A DNA stretch of 34,803 nucleotides from Myxococcaceae bacterium. Its GTDB lineage: Bacteria; Myxococcota; Myxococcia; Myxococcales; Myxococcaceae. The notes beneath the pieces were generated by a model. That model saw nothing but the letters and a program-made list of their open reading frames with translations, was not told the origin of the DNA and searched no databases. The position numbers were made by a program, and so were the translations under genes. This document shows positions 1 through 8,128 of this stretch, piece by piece. Within the stretch, counting starts at the first letter, position 1. Each line of letters begins with the position of its first letter. The DNA lies in contig JAEUJP010000661.1 of the NCBI GenBank assembly GCA_016793725.1, positions 1 through 34,803 of the forward strand. Reading direction: 5' to 3'.

Positions 1-741
1 CAGCGCGGCCGTCGCGACCACGACGAGCCGGTTGCTGCGCTCGTCGGCGGTCACCGACAGCGACTCGCCGGGCTTCGGCGCCTTGGGCGTCAGCACGCGC
101 GACAGCTCGTCACCCACGGTGCCGGCCTCGGCGAAGCGCAGCGGCACGATGCGCAGCGTCTCGCCCGGCTCGCGCTCGACGTCGACGGCGGCCGCGATGC
201 GCTCGAGGCGCGCGAGGTTCGAGCCGAGCTCGTTCACGATGAGCGTGTCGGGTGGAAACGCAATCACCTCGGCGCCCGAGCTCACGAACTGCGAGAGCAG
301 CCCGCGCAGCGGCTCGAGCTCGACGTTCTTCGCCTTGAACACGCGCGTCACCATCTCGTCGCGCGCGGGGAACTTGTCGGTCTCGTCGATGACGACCGGT
401 ATCGCGGCGCCCTTCGCGCGCGGCTTCTCGGTGATGCGCATGAAGCGGCCGCTCGGAATCACCGTCAGGCCGTTCACGTCGAGCGCAGCGAGAAACGCGG
501 CGTAGAACTGGTCTGCGTCGAGCGTCGTGTGCCCGTTCTCGGGGCCGACCATCGAAATCTTCCCGCGCACGTTCTCGCCGACGATGAACGTCTTGCACGT
601 CGCGTCGCTCACCGTCTGCACCAGCTTGTCGAGCTCGACCCGCTCGAAGAACGCCGAGTAGCGACCGTTCTTCCGCAGCTCTTCGCAGGGCTCCTTCGGG
701 CTCGCCGCAGCGAGCAGCAGCACCACCATCACGACAGGCAT
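1..741 (-). CDS. gspD: Type II secretion secretin GspD, N-terminal part (gene continues beyond the left edge)
   Basis: The minus strand is open from the ATG at 741 to the left edge (247 codons, no stop). After a short hydrophobic N-terminus (MPVVMVVLLLAAASP) it has a secretin N0-type domain at about residues 28-105: a beta-rich block with an 'ISMVGPE' turn and 'AALDVNGLTVIPSGRFMRIT', the usual GspD pattern. A secretin N1-type domain ('VFKAKNVELEPLRGLLSQFV', 'LIVNELGSNLARLERI') and the start of N2 follow. GspD forms the outer-membrane channel of the type II secretion system; the pore-forming C-terminal domain lies outside the window. An in-frame GTG at 771 could extend the N-terminus by ten residues; neither start has a clear Shine-Dalgarno. 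It is divergent from iolE across 163 bp. Family assignment is good; a related secretin (type III/IV) is less likely because of the GspD-like N0. Confidence 0.85.
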   Translation of the reverse strand, partial: MPVVMVVLLLAAASPKEPCEELRKNGRYSAFFERVELDKLVQTVSDATCKTFIVGENVRGKISMVGPENGHTTLDADQFYAAFLAALDVNGLTVIPSGRFMRITEKPRAKGAAIPVVIDETDKFPARDEMVTRVFKAKNVELEPLRGLLSQFVSSGAEVIAFPPDTLIVNELGSNLARLERIAAAVDVEREPGETLRIVPLRFAEAGTVGDELSRVLTPKAPKPGESLSVTADERSNRLVVVATAAL

Positions 742-844
742 GCTTGCGGCCGATAGCAGTGGCTGTGCCACGGCTCGTGACGGGCGGTTACGCGAAGGCG
801 CTCGACAGAATGTCCGTGTGGAACCTCGCGCGTCGCGAACATCT

Positions 845-865
845 GTCGCGTGTCGCGTGTCGCGG
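845..865. repeat. Three tandem 7-bp units in the gspD-iolE spacer
   Basis: GTCGCGT, GTCGCGT and GTCGCGG follow one another at 845-865. They lie in the 163-bp divergent spacer, about 40 bp upstream of the iolE start. No clear -35/-10 pair was seen in this spacer. The run may be chance, simple slippage, or a regulator site. Confidence 0.4.
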
Positions 866-904
866 TAGCGAGCATCGGCTCACTGGGCTACGAACAGAAG
901 GCAC

Positions 905-1801
905 ATGCCCATTCGCATCGGCATCAACCCGCTGACGTGGACGAACGACGACCTGCCCGAGCTGGGGGGCGACACACCGCTCGAGACGTGCCTCGCCGAG
1001 GCCAAGCAGGCCGGCTACGAAGGCATGGAGCTGGGGAATAAATTTCCGCGAAACCCCGCCGAGCTCCAGCCGGTGATGAAGGAGTTCGGCGACGTCGGCC
1101 TCGAGGTCGTCTCGGGCTGGTACTCGTGCAACCTGCTCGAGCGCACCATCGCGCAAGAGCGGGCGGCGCTCGAGCCGCACCTGAACCTCTTGCGGGCGAT
1201 GGGCTCGAAGGTGCTGGTGCTGTGCGAGACGACGGGCTCGGTGCAGGGCGCGCGCGGCACGCCGGTGACGAAGCGGCCGAAGCTGAACGAGCAGCAGTGG
1301 CAGCGGCTGGTCGAGGGCCTCGATGCGCTCGGCGACCACTGCTACCAGCGCGGCGCGCGGCTCGCGTACCACTTTCACATGGGCACGGTGGTGCAGACGG
1401 CGGGCGAAATCGACAAGCTGATGGAGCGCTGCGGCCCGCAGGTGTCACTCTTGCTCGACACGGGGCACGCGACGTACGCGGGCGCGAACCCGGTGACGCT
1501 GGCGCTGAAGTACGGGGCGCGCATCGCGCACGTGCACGCGAAAGACGTGCGGCGGCCGGTGCTCGACGCGGCGCTGAAGCGCGACTCGAGCTTTCTCGAT
1601 GCGGTGCTCGACGGGGTGTTCACGGTGCCGGGCGACGGGTGTGTCGATTTTCCGGCGGTGTTCGCGGCGCTGAAGGCGCACGCGTACCAGGGGTGGGTGG
1701 TGGTCGAGGCCGAACAAGACCCGAAGAAGGCCGACCCCTTGACGTACGCGACGATGGGGTACCGAAACCTGACGAAGTACGCGGCTGCCGTGGGCTTGTG
1801 A
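905..1801 (+). CDS. iolE: Myo-inosose-2 dehydratase-like TIM-barrel protein (IolE family)
   Basis: 298 aa. The family dehydrates 2-keto-myo-inositol to 3D-(3,5/4)-trihydroxycyclohexane-1,2-dione in inositol breakdown, in the cytoplasm, using a divalent metal. The N-terminus 'INPLTWTNDDLPELGG' and 'GMELGNKFPR' (E42) are hallmark IolE sequences. The xylose-isomerase-like barrel continues with 'YHFHMGT' (about 155-161), 'LLDTGHATYAG' (D185, H188), 'HVHAKDVR' (H211, D214) and 'VVVEAE' (E268-E270), which give the usual metal ligands. Length matches the family. The ATG at 905 follows AGAAGG (896-901), a close but plausible ribosome site. No iolB, C, D or G is next to it, so the pathway is either encoded elsewhere or this enzyme acts on another inosose or keto sugar. 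Confidence 0.88.
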   Translation: MPIRIGINPLTWTNDDLPELGGDTPLETCLAEAKQAGYEGMELGNKFPRNPAELQPVMKEFGDVGLEVVSGWYSCNLLERTIAQERAALEPHLNLLRAMGSKVLVLCETTGSVQGARGTPVTKRPKLNEQQWQRLVEGLDALGDHCYQRGARLAYHFHMGTVVQTAGEIDKLMERCGPQVSLLLDTGHATYAGANPVTLALKYGARIAHVHAKDVRRPVLDAALKRDSSFLDAVLDGVFTVPGDGCVDFPAVFAALKAHAYQGWVVVEAEQDPKKADPLTYATMGYRNLTKYAAAVGL

Positions 1802-1835
1802 TCTGGCGGCCTTGCCGGGTAAGCACCCGCCCGCC

Positions 1836-2642
1836 ATGTCCTATTACAAGGTGAAGTACGGCGACATTTCCGTGAGCTACCTCCCGGTGCTCGACGGCGG
1901 TGGCATGACGTTCGGCCAGGAGTACCTCCAGGTCATTCGCAACAAGACCGGCAAGGTCGGCCACATCTTCGAGTTCTGCGCAGGCCCCGGCTTCATCGGC
2001 TTCTCGCTGCTCGCACACGGCCTGTGCGACAAGCTGACGCTCGCCGACATCAACCCCGAGGCGGTGAAGGCCGCTCGCGTGACGGTCGCCGAAAACGGCC
2101 TCGAAGACCGCGTGTCGGTCTACCTGTCCGACGGGCTCAAAGACATACCCGCGAGCGAGAAGTGGGACCTCGTGGTCAGCAACCCGCCGCACTTCGACGG
2201 CGACGCCGACCAGTACCGCGACGCGATTCGCCTCATCGACCCCGGCATGGAGATTCACAAGGCGTTCTACCGGGACGTGAAGAAGCACCTGAACCCGGGC
2301 GGCCACGTCATCTTCCAGGAGAACGGCCAGGCGACGACGAGCGAAGACTTCACGCAGATGATTCGCGACGCAGGCCTCGAGTACGTCGACGTGTTTCGCG
2401 TCAACAGCGCGTACGTGCCGCCCGTGCGGCAAGAGACGAAGAAGTCGTCGCGCGCGCACGCGCTGGTGAAGAAGGCGATGCGCCCGGTCGAGATGCTGCT
2501 CATGAACCGCACGCTCGAGCGCGCCGTGAAAGACAACGACCTCTACCGCTGGGTGTCGACGCGCCCCGTCTTCGTGCCGAAGCACATGTATTACCTGTGG
2601 AGCCGCGCTCCGCAGAGCGCCACGGTTCGCGCCGCGAGCTGA
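1836..2642 (+). CDS. Class I SAM-dependent methyltransferase with NPPH motif
   Basis: 268 aa. Motif I, which binds S-adenosylmethionine, is 'EFCAGPGFIG' (about 46-55), followed by an acidic strand end 'LTLADINPEA' (69-76) and the catalytic-loop motif 'NPPH' (116-119). The (N/D)PP(Y/F/H) motif is typical of methyltransferases acting on the nitrogen of a base or a glutamine (HemK/PrmC, RsmC and TrmN6 types). The substrate cannot be named from sequence. A basic stretch, 'RPVEMLLMNRTLERAVK', near the C-terminus could contact nucleic acid. I chose the ATG at 1836; an in-frame TTG at 1812 is possible but less likely. It starts 34 nt after iolE and may be cotranscribed with it. The following 170 bp hold an inverted-repeat element. 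Confidence 0.82.
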   Translation: MSYYKVKYGDISVSYLPVLDGGGMTFGQEYLQVIRNKTGKVGHIFEFCAGPGFIGFSLLAHGLCDKLTLADINPEAVKAARVTVAENGLEDRVSVYLSDGLKDIPASEKWDLVVSNPPHFDGDADQYRDAIRLIDPGMEIHKAFYRDVKKHLNPGGHVIFQENGQATTSEDFTQMIRDAGLEYVDVFRVNSAYVPPVRQETKKSSRAHALVKKAMRPVEMLLMNRTLERAVKDNDLYRWVSTRPVFVPKHMYYLWSRAPQSATVRAAS

Positions 2643-2667
2643 GTTTCGACCGTGACGTGATGAACAG

Positions 2668-2771
2668 GGTCGAGCGGAGCGCGCAGCGCGGAGTCGAAGC
2701 GCGTTCGGACCGCCACTCGACGTGCCCTTCGACTCTGCGTTCGCTTCACGTTTCCGCTCCAGCGCGAACGG
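2668..2771. repeat. Interspersed repeat, head-to-head pair, copy 1
   Basis: Two facing copies of a GC-rich element: GAGCGGAG...GCGGAGTCGAAGC (2668-2702) and, inverted, CCCTTCGACTCTGCG...CGCTCCAGCGCGAACGG (2724-2771). Similar facing pairs occur at 20908-21012 and 28255-28360. Each copy has its own inner inverted repeat, so the pair can fold into large stem-loops. It fills most of the gene-free stretch 2643-2813, directly upstream of the ABC permease. No other signal was seen there. Confidence 0.65.
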
Positions 2772-2813
2772 CACGGACTTCGGGGTCGTCGTACTCGGTG
2801 GTAAGCGCGGTAC

Positions 2814-4904
2814 GTGCCCCGGTCGCGCCGCACGCCGCTCCGCTGGCTGTTCGTCTGGCTGAGCGTCGGTGCCGCGGGCCTCGCGCTCGTGCCCTGGTAC
2901 GCGGTCGAAGACGGCTTCTTCTCGCTCGAGTGGCGCTTCGGCTTCCCGCTCGCCGCCGAAGGCGCGCCCGCGCTGGTGCAGGCGCTGCTGCACGGCAAGG
3001 CGTGGCTGGGGCCGCTCGTGCTGCCCCTCGTCGCGGCGGCGTGCGTCGCGTCGCGACCGCGCACCGACACGCTCCGCAGCCGCGTGCTCGTCGCCGCCGG
3101 GGTGACCGGCCTCGTCTACGGCGCGGCGCAGGGCTTCGTCATCGGCCCGCTGGGAGAGAGCGCCCGGCAGCTCGGCATGGGCTGGGGCGCCCTGCTCTTT
3201 CACGCGAGCCTCGTGCTCGTCGTCGCCGAAGGCCTCTCGACGTGGGCGTTCTCGCGGCCCGACCCGTTCGTGGCCGGCGCGCTGCTCAGCGTCGTCGCGC
3301 TCGTCGCCGTCTTCGTCGTCTACCCGCTCGCCGTCATCTCGACGCGCGCGTTCGAGACCGAGACCGGCGGCACCTCGGCGCTCGTGCTGGTAGCCAACCT
3401 CGCGTCGGCGCGGCTGTGGCGCGTGACGTTCAACACGGTGCTGCTCGGCGCGCTGGCGGCGCTGGGCTCGACGCTGCTGGGCCTTACGCTCGCGCTCGCT
3501 GTCGCGCGCAGCCGCCTGCGCTTCGCTCGCGCGTTTCGATTCTTGTCGGTGCTGCCCATCATCACGCCGCCGTTCGTCATCGGCATGGCGCTCATCGTCG
3601 CGTTCGGCCGCGCGGGCGCGGTGACGAACCTGCTCGGGCTCGCGGGCTCGCGCTACATCTACGGGCTGCCCGGCGTGCTGCTCGCGCAGCTGCTCGCGTT
3701 TTCGCCGGTCGCGTTTCTGATTCTCGTCGACGCGCTGCACGGCGTGAGCCCGTCGATGGAAGAGGCGGCGCAGACCTTGCGCGCGCCGCCGTGGCGCACC
3801 TTTCGCACCGTCACCCTGCCGCTGCTCAGGCCCGCGCTCGCGAACGCGTTTCTCGTCGGCTTCGTCGAGAGCCTCGCCGACTTCGGCAACCCGCTCGTGC
3901 TCGGAGGCTCGGGCTTCGACGTGCTCGCGACCGACACGTACTTCGCCGTCGCGGGCGCACAGGCCGACATACCCCGGGCCGCGGCCATGGCGCTCGTGCT
4001 GCTCGTGCTCACGCTGGGCGCGTTCGTGGCCCAGCAGCGCTTCGTCGGTCGCGCGAGCTACACCACGGTGACCGGCAAGGGCGACGCGGGGCTGCCGCTC
4101 GCGCTGCCGCGGGGCCTCGACGCCGTGACGTCGACGGTGGCGACAGGGTGGACGGTGTTCACCCTCGCGGTCTACGCGCTGGTGCTGACGGGCGGCTTCG
4201 TGAAGGCGCTCGGCCGCGACCACACGCCGACGCTCGAGCACTTCGCCGTGCTGTTCGGCCCCGGCGGGGGCGGCTGGAGCTCGCTGTTCACCACCGTCGT
4301 CCTCTCGCTCGTCGCCGCGCCGCTCACGGCCGCCTTCGCGCTGCTGACCGCGTGGCTGCTCGCAAGGCAGACGTTCAAGGGCAAGAAGGTGTTCGAGCTC
4401 GCGACGCTGCTGGCGTTCGCGGTGCCGGGCACGGTGGTGGGCATCTCGTACCTGCTGGCGTTCAACCTGCCTCCGTTCGACCTGGTGGGCACGGGCGTGG
4501 TGCTGGTGTTGAGCTTCGTGTTCCGCAACATGCCGGTGGGCATTCGCAGCGGGCTGGCAGCGCTGAGCCAGCTCGACCCGTCGCTCGACGAGGCGTCGCT
4601 GACGCTGGGCGCGTCGTCGTCGACGACGGTGCGCAAGGTGGTGCTGCCGCTGCTCAAGCCGACGGTGGTCATCGCGCTCGTGTACGGCTTCGTTCGGGCG
4701 ATGACGGCGGTGAGCGCGGTCATCTTTCTCGTCAGCGCGGAGGCGAACCTGTCGACGACGTACATTCTGTCGCAGGTCGAGAGCGGGCAGTACGGGCGCG
4801 CCATCGCGTACTCGAGCGTGCTCATTCTGCTGATGCTGCTCGCGGTGTCTCTGGTGCAGGTGGCGTTCGGCGCGCGGCAGATTGGTCGAAGGGCGCTGGT
4901 ATGA
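2814..4904 (+). CDS. Fe(III)-type ABC transporter permease, two fused membrane domains, extended N-terminus
   Basis: 696 aa. The inner-membrane channel of a binding-protein-dependent ABC importer of the FbpB/AfuB class, with two BPD-type permease domains in one chain. Each has an EAA loop that docks the ATPase: 'EEAAQTLRAPPWRTFRTVTL' and 'DEASLTLGASSSTTVRKVVL', both followed by 'PLL(R/K)P'. The binding-protein-family gene at 19893-20960 is a likely partner, 15 kb away. Unusually, about 150 residues precede the first domain and hold roughly four extra hydrophobic segments; family members are usually nearer 500-560 aa. The GTG at 2814 is the chosen start because no later start suits those segments. 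Its stop overlaps the ATPase start by 4 nt. The substrate is probably ferric iron, inferred from family only. Confidence 0.85.
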   Translation: MPRSRRTPLRWLFVWLSVGAAGLALVPWYAVEDGFFSLEWRFGFPLAAEGAPALVQALLHGKAWLGPLVLPLVAAACVASRPRTDTLRSRVLVAAGVTGLVYGAAQGFVIGPLGESARQLGMGWGALLFHASLVLVVAEGLSTWAFSRPDPFVAGALLSVVALVAVFVVYPLAVISTRAFETETGGTSALVLVANLASARLWRVTFNTVLLGALAALGSTLLGLTLALAVARSRLRFARAFRFLSVLPIITPPFVIGMALIVAFGRAGAVTNLLGLAGSRYIYGLPGVLLAQLLAFSPVAFLILVDALHGVSPSMEEAAQTLRAPPWRTFRTVTLPLLRPALANAFLVGFVESLADFGNPLVLGGSGFDVLATDTYFAVAGAQADIPRAAAMALVLLVLTLGAFVAQQRFVGRASYTTVTGKGDAGLPLALPRGLDAVTSTVATGWTVFTLAVYALVLTGGFVKALGRDHTPTLEHFAVLFGPGGGGWSSLFTTVVLSLVAAPLTAAFALLTAWLLARQTFKGKKVFELATLLAFAVPGTVVGISYLLAFNLPPFDLVGTGVVLVLSFVFRNMPVGIRSGLAALSQLDPSLDEASLTLGASSSTTVRKVVLPLLKPTVVIALVYGFVRAMTAVSAVIFLVSAEANLSTTYILSQVESGQYGRAIAYSSVLILLMLLAVSLVQVAFGARQIGRRALV

Positions 4905-5920
4905 GCGCGGTGCGCTTCGCGAACGTGAGCAAGGCGTACGGCGACGTGCAGGTGGTGCGCGACGTGTCGTTCGAGATTCCCCAAGGCACGCTGGTGACGC
5001 TGCTCGGGCCGTCGGGCTGCGGCAAGACGACGACGCTGCGCGTGCTGGCCGGGCTCGAGCTGCCGACGTCGGGCCAGGTCTTCATCGCCGGCCGTGACGT
5101 GACGCGGCTGCCGGCGCACGAGCGCGACGTGGCGATGGTGTTTCAGTCGTACGCGCTGTTCCCGCACCTGCGCGTGCTCGAGAACGTGCGCTACGGGCTC
5201 GACGTGCTCGGCGACGAGAAGGCGACCGAGAAGGCGCGGGCGGCGCTTTCGTCGGTGGGGCTCGAGGGGCTCGAGCAGCGCTGGCCGAACGAGCTGTCGG
5301 GCGGGCAGCAGCAGCGCGTGGCGCTGGCGCGCGCGCTCGTGCTCGAGCCGAAGGTGCTGCTGTTCGACGAGCCGCTCTCGAACCTCGACGCGCGGCTGCG
5401 GCGGCGCATGCGCGAAGAGATTCGGGAGCTGCAGCAGCGGCTGAAGCTGACCGCGGTGTACGTGACGCACGACCAGGACGAGGCGCTGTCGATTTCTGAC
5501 AGCATCATCGTGATGGACAAGGGCGTGGTGGTTCAGCAGGGCGGGCCGCGCGAGCTGTACGAGGCTCCGGCGACGCGGTTCGTCGCAGACTTCATGGGCG
5601 AGTCGAACGTGCTCGAGGGGCGCGTCGAGGGCGGCGTGCTGAGGGTCGGTGCGTCGTCGTTTCCGACGACACACCGCGACGGTGTGGTGCAGGTCGCAGT
5701 GCGCCCGCACGCCATCTCGCTGGAGCGCGACGGCGACGGCATCAGCGGCGTCGTTCGCCGCGCCACGTACCTGGGCGACCACCTCGAGTACACGGTCGAC
5801 ACCGAGCTGGGGCCGCTGTTCGTGGTGGCTCCCGTCACGTCGCAGCCGTTCACCCCCGGCGACGCGGTCACCATGCGCCTTTCACCGGAAGCGGGAGGCG
5901 TGGTGGTATTGGCGCGATGA
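4901..5920 (+). CDS. ABC transporter ATP-binding protein (Fe(III)/spermidine/thiamine-type importer)
   Basis: 339 aa. Powers the permease encoded just upstream. Walker A 'GPSGCGKTT' (36-44), Q-loop 'VFQSYALFPH', signature 'LSGGQQQRVALARAL' (from 132), Walker B 'VLLFDEP' (152-158) and switch 'VTHDQDEAL' (H190) are all intact, so the enzyme should hydrolyse ATP. The C-terminal 100 residues form a TOBE-type domain ('VQVAVRPHAISLERDG', 'ATYLGDHLEYTVD'), as in FbpC/PotA proteins. The ATG at 4901 overlaps the permease stop (ATGA) and its own stop overlaps the next gene by 4 nt, so the three are probably translated together. The frame stays open far upstream, but that part is a shadow of the permease and methyltransferase genes. 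Confidence 0.93.
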   Translation: MSAVRFANVSKAYGDVQVVRDVSFEIPQGTLVTLLGPSGCGKTTTLRVLAGLELPTSGQVFIAGRDVTRLPAHERDVAMVFQSYALFPHLRVLENVRYGLDVLGDEKATEKARAALSSVGLEGLEQRWPNELSGGQQQRVALARALVLEPKVLLFDEPLSNLDARLRRRMREEIRELQQRLKLTAVYVTHDQDEALSISDSIIVMDKGVVVQQGGPRELYEAPATRFVADFMGESNVLEGRVEGGVLRVGASSFPTTHRDGVVQVAVRPHAISLERDGDGISGVVRRATYLGDHLEYTVDTELGPLFVVAPVTSQPFTPGDAVTMRLSPEAGGVVVLAR

Positions 5921-7353
5921 CCTCACTCGTCGCGCTGCTGCTCGCCATCGCTGCACCGCCGAAGGGCCACTGGGCACGTGACGAGACGGGCAAGGTCTCG
6001 TCGGCGGCGATCGCCTCGTTCGAGAACATCGCGCAGGGGCTCGAAGACAGCGGCCAGGGGCAGCTCGGGCTCGCGGTGGTGCGCACGACGAACGGGCAGA
6101 GCCCCCGCGCCTACGCGACGCAGATTTTCAACCAGTGGGGCGTCGGGCATGCGGGCCGCAACGACGGCGTGCTGCTGTTCTTCGCGCTCGACGACCGCAA
6201 GTCTGAAATCGTCTACGGCGACGGCTTCCCCGCAGGCTCGAGCTCCGAGACCGACGTCATCATGCGCGACGACGTGGTCGCGAACATGAAGGCGGGCCGG
6301 CTCGACCAGGCGGTGACGCGCGCCGCGGCGTCGCTCGCGGCGTTCGTGCAGCGCAGCTTCGCGGGCGCGGCGCCGGCCGAGGTGGTGCCGCAGGGCCCCG
6401 AGCCTGAAATCAGGGAGCGCAGCCCGCGCGGGTGGGTGGTCGACCTCGGCTACACGCTGACGCCCGAAGAAGAGGCGGCGTTCGACCGCGAGGGCGACGC
6501 GGCGTACGCGAGCGGCAAGGGCATGGTGTTCGTCGCGGTGCACAGCGACGCGCTGAACGAAGGCCGCTTCGCCCAGCGGCTGCGCGAGAAGGTGCTGCGC
6601 GAAGACGTGTGGGTGGTGTTTGCGCAGCTCGGCGGCGCGGTGCGGGTCGAAGCGCCGGGGGCGAAGCGGCTGTTCGAAGAGGTCGAGCGCGAGTGCGGGC
6701 GCATCGAGCTCGTGGCGCAGAACCGCGCGAGCATGGAGCGCCGCGAGTTCTTGCAGAACGCGCTCGACGCGATGCACGACACGTCGGCGATGGTGGCGAA
6801 CGGTGCGCCGTCGATACCCATCACCGACCAGGTCGAGCGCGTCGCGGGTGAGCACCCGCTGCCGTTCTTCGGCGGCTTCGGCGGAGCGGGCCTGGTCGGC
6901 ATCATGTCGCTGCGGGCGTGGCTGCGGCGGCGGCCGCGCGACTGCTCGAACTGCGGCAACGCGCGGCAGAAGCTGAGCGAAGAGACCGACGACCCGCACC
7001 TGACTCCGGCGCAGCGGCTCGAAGAGCAGCTCGGCAGCGTCGACTACGACGTGTGGTGGTGCGGCCGCTGCAACGACGCAATGGTGCTGCGCTACGGCGC
7101 CATCTTCACGCGCTACAGCATCTGCGGCGGCTGCGGGGCGAAGACGGGCACGTCATCGTCGGTGACGTTGGTGCACGCGACGTACGACCACGGCGGCACG
7201 GTCGAGGTGACCGAGCGCTGCGAGCACTGCCCGCACCATCACGTGTACACGCGGCACACGGCGCGGCTCGAGCGCAGCGACTCGTCGTCGAGCTCGAGCT
7301 CGTCGTTCGGCGGGGGCAGCTCGTCGGGCGGCGGCTCATCGGGCAGCTGGTAG
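5917..7353 (+). CDS. TPM-domain (YgcG-like) membrane protein with zinc ribbon and Ser/Gly tail
   Basis: 478 aa. A short signal-like N-terminus (MTSLVALLLAIAAPP) leads into a TPM domain at about 20-145 with the typical 'NQWGVGHAGRNDGVLLFFALDD' region split across 'IVYGDGFP'. A second TPM-like half follows at about 170-290 ('LTPEEEAAFDREGDAAY', 'EDVWVVFAQLGGAVRVEAPG'). Next come a hydrophobic segment ('GGAGLVGIMSLRAW'), a zinc-binding region with four CxxC-type pairs (CSNC, CGRC, CGGC, CEHC) and a low-complexity Ser/Gly tail ending in Trp. This layout (TPM, membrane segment, Ser/Gly tail) matches the YgcG/TPM family, of uncertain role, with links to photosystem repair phosphatases and cell-envelope proteins. 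The ATG overlaps the ATPase stop by 4 nt. Confidence 0.8.
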   Translation: MTSLVALLLAIAAPPKGHWARDETGKVSSAAIASFENIAQGLEDSGQGQLGLAVVRTTNGQSPRAYATQIFNQWGVGHAGRNDGVLLFFALDDRKSEIVYGDGFPAGSSSETDVIMRDDVVANMKAGRLDQAVTRAAASLAAFVQRSFAGAAPAEVVPQGPEPEIRERSPRGWVVDLGYTLTPEEEAAFDREGDAAYASGKGMVFVAVHSDALNEGRFAQRLREKVLREDVWVVFAQLGGAVRVEAPGAKRLFEEVERECGRIELVAQNRASMERREFLQNALDAMHDTSAMVANGAPSIPITDQVERVAGEHPLPFFGGFGGAGLVGIMSLRAWLRRRPRDCSNCGNARQKLSEETDDPHLTPAQRLEEQLGSVDYDVWWCGRCNDAMVLRYGAIFTRYSICGGCGAKTGTSSSVTLVHATYDHGGTVEVTERCEHCPHHHVYTRHTARLERSDSSSSSSSSFGGGSSSGGGSSGSW

Positions 7354-8106
7354 TTGGAGCCCCTCGCCGTCACCACCAGCAGCAAGACGCGGCGCGAGAG
7401 CGGAGCGGTCGAGGCCGCGCGCGCCGCCGCAGAGAAGCTCGGTGTGCCGTTCGTCGAGGCGGTGAAGGGCACGCCCGTCGAGACGCTGCTGACGCGCTTC
7501 AAGTGTGTGCTGGTGCTGCGCGGCGACGGCGTGGTGCTGCTCGACGAACGAGGCTCGGCGCGGTGGAGCGGCGGCATGGCCGACCTGCGCATTCACCGGC
7601 TGCGCACCGGCATACCCCAGCCTGACCACCTGCTGCTGGCCGGCGAGGTGCGGGCGGGCGACGCGGTGCTCGACTGCACGCTGGGCCGCGGGCACGACGC
7701 GCTCGTGCTCGAGGAGGCGGGCGCGCAGGTGACGGGCATCGAGGCGTCGCTGCCGCTGTACGCGTGGGCGTCGCTGGGGCTCTCGCAGCGCGGCTCGTCG
7801 GTGAAGTGTGTGCACGGCGACGCGGGCGACGTGCTGCGCGGGCTGCCGGCCGCCTCGTTCGACGTCGTGTGCTTCGACCCGATGTTCAGCAAGCGGGCGC
7901 ACTACGAGGCAGGGTTCGCGCTGGTGCGGCGGCACGGTGAGGCGGCGGCGCTGACGGCCGAGACGCTGGCCGAGGCGCGGCGGGTGGCGCGGCGGTGGGT
8001 GGTGGTGAAGGCGGCGCCGCAGGCGCGTGAGCTGCGAGAGCTCGGGCTCGAGGTGGTGCCGTTCAAGCGCAACGCGGAGCTGAGGTTCGGTCGGCTCCGC
8101 GCGTGA
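7354..8106 (+). CDS. RsmJ/YpiP-like class I SAM-dependent methyltransferase
   Basis: 250 aa. The N-terminus 'LAVTTSSKTRRESGAVEAAR' followed by 'AEKLGVPFVE' matches the YpiP/RsmJ superfamily. Motif I 'DCTLGRGHD' (107-115), motif II acidic end 'VTGIEAS' and the catalytic-loop motif 'DPMF' (175-178) resemble the D-P-M-(Y/F) of RsmJ, which makes m2G1516 in 16S rRNA; a role in rRNA or other RNA methylation is inferred. The only reasonable start is the TTG at 7354, directly after the TAG of the TPM gene, so it is likely translated by re-initiation. It converges with the next methyltransferase gene across 22 nt. Confidence 0.78.
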   Translation: MEPLAVTTSSKTRRESGAVEAARAAAEKLGVPFVEAVKGTPVETLLTRFKCVLVLRGDGVVLLDERGSARWSGGMADLRIHRLRTGIPQPDHLLLAGEVRAGDAVLDCTLGRGHDALVLEEAGAQVTGIEASLPLYAWASLGLSQRGSSVKCVHGDAGDVLRGLPAASFDVVCFDPMFSKRAHYEAGFALVRRHGEAAALTAETLAEARRVARRWVVVKAAPQARELRELGLEVVPFKRNAELRFGRLRA

Positions 8107-8128
8107 TTGCGCAAAAGAGGGGAGTCGC

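Noticed and set aside
1620..4241. Long minus-strand open frame (873 codons) over iolE, methyltransferase and permease
   Set aside because: Arg/His/Glu-rich low-complexity product typical of the antisense of GC-rich genes; the plus strand holds recognisable families in the same place.
2024..4900. Plus-strand frame open upstream of the ATPase start, making a 1298-aa reading
   Set aside because: The upstream part is Arg-rich shadow of the methyltransferase and permease; the ATPase family begins at 4901 with a normal ATGA overlap.
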